From contig CAJUFU010000070.1 of NCBI GenBank assembly GCA_910585555.1, forward strand, positions 995 to 15,561: a DNA stretch of 14,567 nucleotides, read 5' to 3'. The DNA comes from an uncultured Lachnospiraceae bacterium (lineage in GTDB: Bacteria; Bacillota; Clostridia; Lachnospirales; Lachnospiraceae). The notes beneath the pieces are model-generated. The model saw only the letters and a list, made by a program, of their open reading frames with translations, did not search any database and had not been told where the DNA came from. Below are positions 1-6,446 of the stretch, piece by piece; position 1 is the first letter of the stretch, and each line of letters begins with the position of its first letter. A program made the position numbers and the translations under genes.

Positions 1-28
1 CTTTCCCTACACGACGCTCTTCCGATCT
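1..28 (+). other. Illumina TruSeq adapter remnant (not genomic)
   Basis: The first 28 bases match exactly, as I remember it, the 3' part of the Illumina TruSeq read-1 adapter, ending in GCTCTTCCGATCT. Genomic sequence therefore begins near base 29. The TAG that appears in frame at 28-30 is partly made of the last adapter base and is not a real stop codon. Confidence 0.97.
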
Positions 29-30
29 AG

Positions 31-267
31 ATGAACGGTACACCTGTCTCTTCCGGCATGGGCACCTGCGGCCTGGTGGGGCAGATTGGTGTGTACTCCG
101 GCTGGCTCAGCGATATTGCGGCCGGTGCGAAGACTTCGATCACCGCTTTTGACTGGATTGGGCTTATCCTGATCAGCTTTATCCTGCCTGCTGTCATTTC
201 CTTAACTGCGGGAAATTTTCTAAGAAAAATTGGCTGGATTAAAGAGAATGATTTGAAATTAGAATGA
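31..267 (+). CDS. PTS EIIC-like permease (PTS_EIIC_2 family), C-terminal fragment
   Basis: This is the last 78 codons of a membrane permease cut off by the contig end. The glycine-rich motif NGTPVSSGMGTCGLVGQIG (residues 2-20 of the fragment) is the conserved C-terminal signature I associate with the PTS_EIIC_2 family, which covers stand-alone EIIC-like sugar permeases sometimes labelled toxin regulator. One hydrophobic membrane segment follows at about residues 42-64, then a short charged cytoplasmic tail. The Met at base 31 is almost certainly internal: full-length members are roughly 350 residues and no ribosome site precedes it. The substrate cannot be told from this fragment. No intrinsic terminator with a T-run follows the stop. 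Confidence 0.75.
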   Translation: MNGTPVSSGMGTCGLVGQIGVYSGWLSDIAAGAKTSITAFDWIGLILISFILPAVISLTAGNFLRKIGWIKENDLKLE

Positions 268-270
268 TAC

Positions 271-306
271 CATTAGAATCCATAAAAGGTTTTTCTATGC
301 CTAATG
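271..306. repeat. Imperfect palindrome downstream of the PTS gene
   Basis: CATTAG (271-276) pairs with CTAATG (301-306), and inside it CATA (281-284) pairs with TATG (296-299). The result is a bulged hairpin starting three bases after the PTS stop codon. No T-run follows on either strand, so it is a poor intrinsic terminator. It could be an operator or an mRNA end-protecting hairpin. Confidence 0.4.
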
Positions 307-390
307 TAAAATTGTCATTAACGGTGGCAAAAATGTTGTAAATTTTTTCAAAAAAAGTATTTTCCCCCTTTACAAATCCATAGAAAAACC
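288..390. repeat. 12-bp perfect inverted repeat, arm inside a promoter spacer
   Basis: GGTTTTTCTATG (288-299) is the exact reverse complement of CATAGAAAAACC (379-390). The right arm lies between the predicted -35 and -10 elements of the downstream gene, and the left arm is part of the hairpin after the PTS gene. The arrangement could serve DNA looping by a dimeric regulator or an RNA structure. The function is not known. Confidence 0.5.
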
Positions 391-398
391 GAGATAAT
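369..398 (+). promoter_or_regulatory. Predicted sigma-A promoter for the FliD-C-like gene
   Basis: TTTACA (369-374, 5 of 6 to consensus) and GATAAT (393-398, 5 of 6) are separated by 18 bases. Transcription would start near 405, giving a leader of about 118 nt before the start codon. The leader contains a small inverted repeat, TTACCGC (436-442) with GCGGTAA (458-464). No clear sigma-28 flagellar promoter was seen. Confidence 0.55.
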
Positions 399-522
399 AT
401 ATATAAGAATGTGGTTATTGACGCCATAAATATACTTACCGCAAGGACACTGTTTGGGCGGTAAATTACGCAAAAGTACAACAGACATGGAAGTCGGACA
501 ATATTACATGGAGGGATGCAAA

Positions 523-1770
523 ATGGGAATTAGTTTAAACGGTTTAAGTTCAGGATTAGCAGATACTTATTCCAGCTTATTGAGCGGTGCAGGTTCCGGC
601 AGCTCAGGCGGTTTTGACGGTTCATCACTGCTCACTGACTATGCGGCAATCAAAAACGGCAGTTATGGTAAGATGATGAAATCTTATTATGCCAAAGCGA
701 AGCTTGAGGAGGGCGCCGAGGACGAGAAAACTTCCGCCTCCAAATCAAAAAAGGTAAAGGACACTTCATCGGCCTCTGCGGCTAATGCGCTCCACAAATC
801 CGCCAGTAAGCTTGGCACTCTAAATTATGACGATCACAGTGAAGAGAACATCCAGAAAATTACCGATGCGGTGTCCTCTTTCATCAAAGACTACAACAGC
901 CTGATGAAGAGCGGTTCAAAGAGTGAGAACTCCACCGTCCAGAAGCAGACAGACGCATTGTATGACTCTTATTACAGCAACTATAAGCTCTTTGCTAAGA
1001 TCGGTATCACCATGAATTCAGACAGGACACTGTCTTTGGATGAGGATTCCTTCAAAAAAGGTTTCACAGATGACAGCGGCCGCGGCGGTACAGTCAAGAC
1101 CCTGTTCGGCGGTATCGGTTCCTTTGCCGACAAGGCGGTTGACCGGGCAAGCAGGATTTACCGCGCCGCAGGCGATGGTGAGGCGGTAACCTCTTCCAAG
1201 GCCAAATATGCTGGCAGTTCTTCCGGAAGTTCTTCATCCACTTCGAAGACGAACAGTTCTTCTTCCAACAAGGAGATTTCCAAGACGGCGGAAGACCCTG
1301 CATCGGCCGCCAGTGCCAGCACGCTTTATAAGTCTTTAGAAAAGCTAAGCAACATGGATATCAACAATGATAACAAAGACAAGGTATATGATGCCTTTTC
1401 CGCTTTTGTGAAAGATTATAATGCCTTGATCAAGAACACCAACGAAAGCAAGAACTCCAACGTCATCAATCAGGCGAATTATTTAAAGAGCCTTGTAAGC
1501 GGCAACAAGACCGCATTCTCCAGAATGGGTGTCACGGTGAATTCTGATAAGACCCTTTCCATAGACGAGACCAAATTCAAGGAAGCGGATATGGGAAATG
1601 TCAAAGATTTGTTTACCGGCGTATATTCTTTCGGTGAAAAGATGACTGACCGTATCAACACGATTTACCGCTATGCCAGCCAGGGCGAATCCCTTATGGG
1701 AAAAACTTATAACAGCCAGGGCGGCTACAGCAGCGTAAACACAGGCTATTCTTTAGATACAACACTTTAA
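523..1770 (+). CDS. Two-copy FliD-C-like repeat protein, function unknown
   Basis: This 415-residue protein of unknown function starts at ATG 523, seven bases after GGAGGG (510-515). The upstream in-frame ATGs lack a ribosome site. The N-terminus (GISLNGLSSGL, 2-12) recalls the start of flagellar cap proteins. Two related modules follow, at about 86-222 and 263-391. Each has an IKDYNSLMK / VKDYNALIK helix, a GITMNSDRTLSLDE / GVTVNSDKTLSIDE strand pair, and a VKxLFxG...SFxxKxxDRxxxIYR ending. The middle motif closely resembles the C-terminal domain of the flagellar cap FliD. A Ser/Gly-rich linker (about 223-250) joins the copies. There is no signal peptide, and the usual FliD N-terminal/D2-D3 architecture is not evident. 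No other flagellar genes flank it, and a strong terminator follows, so it is probably monocistronic. It could be a flagellum-associated or surface protein. The fold relation is an inference. Confidence 0.8.
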   Translation: MGISLNGLSSGLADTYSSLLSGAGSGSSGGFDGSSLLTDYAAIKNGSYGKMMKSYYAKAKLEEGAEDEKTSASKSKKVKDTSSASAANALHKSASKLGTLNYDDHSEENIQKITDAVSSFIKDYNSLMKSGSKSENSTVQKQTDALYDSYYSNYKLFAKIGITMNSDRTLSLDEDSFKKGFTDDSGRGGTVKTLFGGIGSFADKAVDRASRIYRAAGDGEAVTSSKAKYAGSSSGSSSSTSKTNSSSSNKEISKTAEDPASAASASTLYKSLEKLSNMDINNDNKDKVYDAFSAFVKDYNALIKNTNESKNSNVINQANYLKSLVSGNKTAFSRMGVTVNSDKTLSIDETKFKEADMGNVKDLFTGVYSFGEKMTDRINTIYRYASQGESLMGKTYNSQGGYSSVNTGYSLDTTL

Positions 1771-1786
1771 TGAAAGATTATCCTAC

Positions 1787-1810
1787 ACGGACTCTTCGGA
1801 GTCCGTTTTT
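1787..1810 (+). terminator. Intrinsic terminator of the FliD-C-like gene
   Basis: Perfect 8-bp stem ACGGACTC (1787-1794) with GAGTCCGT (1799-1806), a stable TTCG tetraloop, and a T-run to 1810. It begins 16 bases after the stop codon. Confidence 0.93.
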
Positions 1811-1828
1811 CATTTTACGATAAAGAAG

Positions 1829-1878
1829 GGGCTGATGCTCCGGTAGATAAATCATCCGCCTTTGCATCAGCTCTTTTT
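1829..1878. terminator. Bidirectional terminator closing the sugar operon
   Basis: GGGCTGATGC (1829-1838) pairs with GCATCAGCTC (1864-1873) with one G-U pair. On the plus strand it is followed by TTTTT (1874-1878). On the minus strand it is followed by a pyrimidine-rich tract (CCCTTCTTT). It lies 58 bases beyond the isomerase stop and is the likely end of the minus-strand operon, with a second stop for plus-strand readthrough. Confidence 0.7.
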
Positions 1879-1936
1879 ACTTATCCCTATTTATTTTTGT
1901 CTATCTCTTACTGCATCCCTTCATCATTCCGATGGT

Positions 1937-3421
1937 TTATGCAAAAGGATTCTCTGTGGGATAAGGCAGACTCTTAGGCTGGTTGTAGCCAATCTCACTC
2001 ACATCCACACCGATGTACTTGAATACCTCGAACAATGCCTTGCCATAATGACCAAATGCCACCGCACCGTGATGAGGATAGTTCTTCTCGATCAATACAT
2101 GACGATAGAATCTGCCCATTTCCGGAATGGCGAATACGCCGATACCGCCGAAGGACTTAGTTGCCACAGGAAGAACCTCACCCTCTGCCACATATGCACG
2201 CAGGATATTATCCGCTGTGCTCTGCAGGCGATAAAATGTGATGTTGCCAGGAACAATGTCACCCTCAAGAGTACCCTGAGTTACTTCCTCCGGAAGAGAT
2301 CTTGCCATAATCATCTGATACTCCATACTGCACTTGGACAGCTTCTTGGAGCAGGTATTACCGCAGTGGAAGCCCATGAAAGTATCGGTATACTTATAAT
2401 CGAACTTGCCTTCGATGGACTCTTTGTACATATCCTTTGGTACGGAATTGTTGATATCAAGCAAGGTTACAATGTCATCGCTGACTGCCTGGCCGATGAA
2501 CTCACTCAATGTACCGTAAATATCTACCTCGCAGGATACCGGAATGCCTCTGCCGGTAAGGCGGCTGTTCACGAAGCAGGGAACAAAGCCAAACTGTGTC
2601 TGGAATGCAGGCCAGCATTTGCTGGTAAGAGCAACATACTCACGATATCCTTTGTGCTCCTCTACCCAGTCAAGAAGCGTCAGCTCATACTGTGCCAGTT
2701 TCGGCAGAATAGTGGGCTTGTTGTTGCCGTCGCCAAGCTCTGCTTCCATATCTTTCACCACATCCGGAATACGAGGATCGTCAGCATGTTTATTGAAAGC
2801 TTCAAACAAATCCAACTCGGAATTCTCCTCAATCTCTACGCCCAGATTGTAAAGCTGTTTGATGGGTGCGTTACAAGCCAGGAAATTGAGCGGTCTGGGA
2901 CCAAAGGAAATAATCTTTAAGTTAGCAAGCGCCGCCACTGCACGGGCAATCGGAATGAACTCATGAATCATATCAGCGCAGTCCTCTGCATCCCCTACAG
3001 GATACTCCGGAATGTATGCCTTGATATTGCGCAGTTTCAAGTTGTAACTTGCGTTGAGCATGCCGCAGTAAGCATCGCCACGACCCTGAATCAGGTCATT
3101 CTGGGACTCCTCTGCTGCTGCCACAAACATCTTCGGGCCTTCAAAATGCTTTGCAAGCAATGTCTCTGAAATCTCAGGACCAAAGTTGCCCAGATAAACA
3201 CAGAGTGCATTACATCCCTGCTCTTTAATATCCTTTAGAGCATTTACCATGTCAATCTCACTCTCGATAATGCAGACAGGACACTCATAGATATCCGCCT
3301 CATCATATTTTGCCTTGTAAGCTGCCACCAGAGCCTTTCTTCTGTCCACAGCAAGAGATGCCGGGAAACAGTCGCGGCTTACCGCTACGATACCAATTTT
3401 TACTTTCGGTAAATTGTTCAT
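1937..3421 (-). CDS. L-fucose isomerase-family sugar isomerase, probable XylA-II-type xylose isomerase
   Basis: This 494-residue cytosolic aldose-ketose isomerase belongs to the L-fucose/L-arabinose isomerase superfamily. Candidate metal and active-site residues are E298 (CEVDIYG), D322 (LLDINN) and the HH pair at 450-451 (YPHHG), in the order found in fucose isomerases. The length is below the roughly 590 residues of E. coli FucI. The ATG follows AAAGGAGG (3431-3438) by nine bases. It is the last gene of the operon, 61 bases after the DUF4867 gene. From memory, the C. acetobutylicum locus CAC2610-CAC2612 has the same set (fucose-isomerase-related protein, hypothetical protein, xylulokinase), and CAC2610 was described as a non-orthologous xylose isomerase (XylA-II). 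The absence of an aldolase gene and the presence of a xylulokinase here agree with this. Family assignment is firm. The substrate is inference, and L-fucose, D-arabinose or D-lyxose remain possible. Confidence 0.9.
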   Translation of the reverse strand: MNNLPKVKIGIVAVSRDCFPASLAVDRRKALVAAYKAKYDEADIYECPVCIIESEIDMVNALKDIKEQGCNALCVYLGNFGPEISETLLAKHFEGPKMFVAAAEESQNDLIQGRGDAYCGMLNASYNLKLRNIKAYIPEYPVGDAEDCADMIHEFIPIARAVAALANLKIISFGPRPLNFLACNAPIKQLYNLGVEIEENSELDLFEAFNKHADDPRIPDVVKDMEAELGDGNNKPTILPKLAQYELTLLDWVEEHKGYREYVALTSKCWPAFQTQFGFVPCFVNSRLTGRGIPVSCEVDIYGTLSEFIGQAVSDDIVTLLDINNSVPKDMYKESIEGKFDYKYTDTFMGFHCGNTCSKKLSKCSMEYQMIMARSLPEEVTQGTLEGDIVPGNITFYRLQSTADNILRAYVAEGEVLPVATKSFGGIGVFAIPEMGRFYRHVLIEKNYPHHGAVAFGHYGKALFEVFKYIGVDVSEIGYNQPKSLPYPTENPFA

Positions 3422-3438
3422 ATTATTTATCCTCCTTT

Positions 3439-3455
3439 AACCGGTGCTGCCGGTT
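3439..3455 (-). repeat. Hairpin directly before the isomerase ribosome site
   Basis: On the transcribed minus strand AACCGG-CAGCA-CCGGTT forms a 6-bp stem with a 5-nt loop. It ends directly against the AAAGGAGG ribosome site (3431-3438). It could protect the downstream message end or tune translation of the isomerase. There is no U-run, so it is not a terminator. Confidence 0.6.
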
Positions 3456-3469
3456 GTTTACATTTATGT

Positions 3470-3488
3470 GATTGAGCTGCACTCAATC
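3470..3488 (-). repeat. Hairpin overlapping the DUF4867 stop codon
   Basis: On the minus strand GATTGAG-TGCAG-CTCAATC gives a perfect 7-bp stem with a 5-nt loop. The stop codon of the DUF4867 gene (3483-3485) is inside the 5' arm. With the hairpin at 3439-3455 it makes a tandem pair in a 61-base intercistronic gap. Confidence 0.6.
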
Positions 3489-4106
3489 CCGGATATCCAG
3501 GTTCTTCCCTACAAGTCCAATATGTGCTCCCGCATCAAGGCCGCCCTCTTCATGGCCGATCAGCCACTTGTTCTGGGCCGTAATCAGAGCGTCTTCCCAA
3601 CCCTCATGGCTCTCTTTCAGCGGATAGTTGGTGCCTGCCGGCAGTACGATGCCTACCTTAAACCCGTTCTCATCTGCACTGCAGGGTGCATAGTGAAGGG
3701 TTGTCGCATAAATCTCCACCGCCGTGCCTGCTTCTACCAAAAACGCTTCCATCTTGGCGGTCTCATAGGTAAAATCGTCCATGATGTCCTGCTGCATACC
3801 CAAAATCAACACAGCATCCGTAGCCGCCACATTGATTTCTGAACTTCTGTGATACTCTACGGCATTGAGCTTGTAATTATGACCGTTACAATATCCCACC
3901 TGAATGGGCAGTTCGCCGTATGTTCTTCTTTGTAAATCTTTCGCTGTCTTTGTGGCCTCCAAAACCGCAATAGACGGCTCGTAAGCTACCCCTTCCGGCA
4001 GCGGCGTCTCCTTTTTGATTGCCTCCACCAACTCGGTGAAATCAATCCCCTCCACGACCCTGCCATACTTACGAAATGACGGGTCTGTCACTTTCTTGAT
4101 TTCCAT
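3483..4106 (-). CDS. DUF4867 family protein, putative cupin-like sugar-metabolism protein
   Basis: This 207-residue soluble protein has no signal peptide or membrane segment. I recognise it as the DUF4867 type often found next to fucose-isomerase-family genes. A conserved-looking core, GYCNGHNYKLNAVEYHRSSE (71-90), carries N/H/E/H/E side chains that could bind a metal as in cupins. H138 in TTLHYAPC is a possible further ligand. The cupin relation is inference and no reaction is known to me. The start ATG has AAAGGAG (4116-4122) nine bases upstream. That ribosome site and the first 38 bases lie inside the end of the preceding membrane-protein gene, so translation is probably coupled. Its position beside the isomerase suggests help in the same pathway, for example sugar anomer conversion, but this is untested. 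Confidence 0.8.
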   Translation of the reverse strand: MEIKKVTDPSFRKYGRVVEGIDFTELVEAIKKETPLPEGVAYEPSIAVLEATKTAKDLQRRTYGELPIQVGYCNGHNYKLNAVEYHRSSEINVAATDAVLILGMQQDIMDDFTYETAKMEAFLVEAGTAVEIYATTLHYAPCSADENGFKVGIVLPAGTNYPLKESHEGWEDALITAQNKWLIGHEEGGLDAGAHIGLVGKNLDIRD

Positions 4107-6384
4107 TTACTCTGACTCCTTTCCTGTTTTTGTAATAAACTCCTATTACAAGCGTTAACAACGAAATGATTTCCGCTATACGCCAATACCAGGCAACATG
4201 AAATTTCATTTCAAAACGCCCGTTATAACTTCCCGGCACTCTGACCGTCACACAGCCATTCTCTCCCATATATGTTTCCAGCGCGGCATGACTGTCCATG
4301 TCATGCGTCTGATAACCTGTATAGTAAAGAATCGGCAGTTTTATCTCTTTCTCCTGCGCCGCAGTGTTATTCACCGTAATCCGATAAGTCAGATACTCCC
4401 TCTCCACAGCGCTGACCGCCAGCCCCTCCTGCGGCACTATTTCATCTGTCAACTGCTGCCTGTCCGTTACTGTGGGCAGATACTCTGCATTTCCCACGCT
4501 GTAGGTAGGCCCGAACCCCTGATAGAAATTCAAATCCGCAGTATCCAAAAATCTGTCCTCGACCACCGATGACTGAAAATATATATCATCCTGCCATACA
4601 GTGATACACAATATTATTCCAAGCAGAATCCACAGCTCCTTTTCCGGAAACAGCTTCATGGTAAAGAAGACTGCTCCCATACAGGCCGCAAACACAATGG
4701 TCACACTCATAAACCGAATCTGGTACTGCGTCATTGTAAAATATTTATAAATAACACTCGATATTCTTGCTAGCTCCACTGTCGGGAAGGACTGCATACA
4801 CACCCATAAAGTTAACAAAGTACCGCCAAAAAGCCATCTGCTACACTTCGTCAACGAATCCGATTTATTCTGAAGCGGTATGGTGACCACATAGAGAATC
4901 AAAATTAACAACAGTGCATAGCCCATAGATTCCCGATCCATGACCAGCTGATACAGATTCTTCCCCTCCTGCGTAAAATCCTCCAGCATCGCATAATAAT
5001 CGACCCCTTCTTCAACGGCATTACCCATCTTTGCGTTGATCATGAGTTTCTCACTGAACATATAGTCCAAAAACGGCACAATAAACCACAAATTCAACAG
5101 AAGAAACCCTCCTGCTGCCTTCGCCAACTCAAGCAGCGTATTCTTGCGAAACACCTTTTTTATCATCAACAGACAGACAATGACCGCATAAACCGCCACC
5201 ATAATACTGCTGAGCATATGCGTCATTAAAAGCCCCGTAAATCCAAGCGTCAAACAGCCCCAAATTTTCTTATACTCTTTACTGTTCACATCTTCTGTGA
5301 ACAAAAGATAGAATCCGGCAAAAACCAACGGATAAAACATCATGGCGCCGCATCTGCCCACCTTTGCCTGATGCAGACAGTCAAGCCGATAAAGATTCCC
5401 CGCATACAAGATGCTGCCCGCCATCGCCGCCAGCTCATCTTTGGTCACCTTATGGAAAGCATAATAAGCAATCGCCACTGTTCCGGCATTGACAAGGAGC
5501 ATATAGAACTTGTAAGCCTCCTCCACGGTAAAACCCACCATCCGCAGGACGGCCGACGGATACATAAGAATCTCGCCGTAAAAAATGGAGGAGGCATAGC
5601 CGTGTCCATCCAGCCAGCCTGGATGAATTCTCACGGGAAACTGCCCGGACAGCAATCCCTGGCTGATGCCCTCAATACGCTGCAGATGAAACACCAGATC
5701 GACGGCAGGCACCAACCCGTCTTGAAAGAACAGCCGGCTGGTAAACAACGCCGTAAACACAAGCACAATACTAATAACCTGCTGCCTTTTACTCCATTTC
5801 TTATAAAATCCGTAATATACCCATACGAAAAGGTCAATCGTTAAAAGAAATACTACCAGACAAAATATCCGATATAAGCAGGTTACTTTGGACGGTGTTA
5901 CATGAGCGTCCAATAATTGAATATAATCTCCTGGAACTGCATCCCCGGTCAGCCTGACTTTCAGACGCACCGGAGAATCTTCATCAATCCTGACACGAAA
6001 GGAAATCTGTCCTTTCTCCGGTCTGACCCGAAATTCATTATTCTCAAATAATTCTTTCCCATTTCGCGGCTGGTCATAAATCAAGCCGCCCTTGACAGGA
6101 CCCTGGCCGCGCAGGGATGCCTGTATATAATAGACCCCCTCTTTTAGTCTGACGGCCGGCGTCACCACCGCCTCCACCCCTTCAAAAGAGGTATCTGTAT
6201 AATTTCCCGCCTCTACGTCCCCCTCAGCAGTATAAAGCTGCATGTCGTTCTCAGTAAAGGAGAGCGGCTGATACGCAGAATAACCGGCAATCACAATAAT
6301 ACTATAGACCACTAACAGCACTACTTCCGCTAGAATACCTGCTAACACTTTTTTAGAATTAAGTTTTTCCTTCCACTTCCGCAT
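4069..6384 (-). CDS. Polytopic membrane protein, PTPS-related / GT-C glycosyltransferase-like
   Basis: This 771-residue membrane protein has one membrane helix at about 13-33, an extracytoplasmic beta-rich stretch (35-165), then about a dozen hydrophobic helices from 168 to roughly 600. A second soluble domain (about 610-735) and a final helix near 737-755 follow, ending in a basic tail. The motif VDLVFHLQRIEGISQGL (228-244), followed by FPVRIHPGW and GYASSIFYGE, is typical of the 6-pyruvoyl-tetrahydropterin-synthase-related membrane family. That family resembles GT-C/YfhO-type transferases, in which acidic residues of the first outer loop are catalytic. It probably moves sugars from lipid carriers outside the membrane. 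The family is fairly sure and the function is inferred. It lies 62 bases after xylB and overlaps the DUF4867 gene by 38. The start ATG has only a weak purine-rich site (GGATTGGGG). A transferase inside a sugar-catabolic operon is unusual. Confidence 0.8.
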   Translation of the reverse strand: MRKWKEKLNSKKVLAGILAEVVLLVVYSIIVIAGYSAYQPLSFTENDMQLYTAEGDVEAGNYTDTSFEGVEAVVTPAVRLKEGVYYIQASLRGQGPVKGGLIYDQPRNGKELFENNEFRVRPEKGQISFRVRIDEDSPVRLKVRLTGDAVPGDYIQLLDAHVTPSKVTCLYRIFCLVVFLLTIDLFVWVYYGFYKKWSKRQQVISIVLVFTALFTSRLFFQDGLVPAVDLVFHLQRIEGISQGLLSGQFPVRIHPGWLDGHGYASSIFYGEILMYPSAVLRMVGFTVEEAYKFYMLLVNAGTVAIAYYAFHKVTKDELAAMAGSILYAGNLYRLDCLHQAKVGRCGAMMFYPLVFAGFYLLFTEDVNSKEYKKIWGCLTLGFTGLLMTHMLSSIMVAVYAVIVCLLMIKKVFRKNTLLELAKAAGGFLLLNLWFIVPFLDYMFSEKLMINAKMGNAVEEGVDYYAMLEDFTQEGKNLYQLVMDRESMGYALLLILILYVVTIPLQNKSDSLTKCSRWLFGGTLLTLWVCMQSFPTVELARISSVIYKYFTMTQYQIRFMSVTIVFAACMGAVFFTMKLFPEKELWILLGIILCITVWQDDIYFQSSVVEDRFLDTADLNFYQGFGPTYSVGNAEYLPTVTDRQQLTDEIVPQEGLAVSAVEREYLTYRITVNNTAAQEKEIKLPILYYTGYQTHDMDSHAALETYMGENGCVTVRVPGSYNGRFEMKFHVAWYWRIAEIISLLTLVIGVYYKNRKGVRVNGNQESDRPVIS

Positions 6385-6433
6385 GCTGTCAATACCCCAA
6401 TCCTGTCAAATATTCGCCTGTCCGACCAAAAAT

Positions 6434-6442
6434 ATTATATCA
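6434..6442 (-). promoter_or_regulatory. Possible extended -10 promoter inside the operon
   Basis: On the minus strand TGATATAAT is an exact extended -10 element in the 62-base gap after xylB. The only -35 candidate is weak (TTGTTT, 19 bases upstream, overlapping the xylB 3' end). It could give the membrane-protein gene transcription independent of the LacI-type control at 8003-8016. Confidence 0.4.
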
Positions 6443-6446
6443 TATT

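Noticed and set aside
436..480. Possible c-di-GMP (GEMM-type) riboswitch before the FliD-C-like gene
   Set aside because: TTACCGC/GCGGTAA and ACGCAAAAG recall fragments of the motif, but the conserved core and the tetraloop-receptor arrangement are missing.
454..522. Upstream ATGs for the FliD-C-like protein
   Set aside because: ATG 454 and others have no ribosome site. GGAGGG with 7-base spacing sits before ATG 523, where the FliD-like N-terminus starts.
1862..2920. Long plus-strand frame of 352 codons opposite the isomerase
   Set aside because: It is antisense to a well-recognised isomerase gene, has no ribosome site or family motif, and its Cys/His/Leu-rich composition is typical of a shadow frame.
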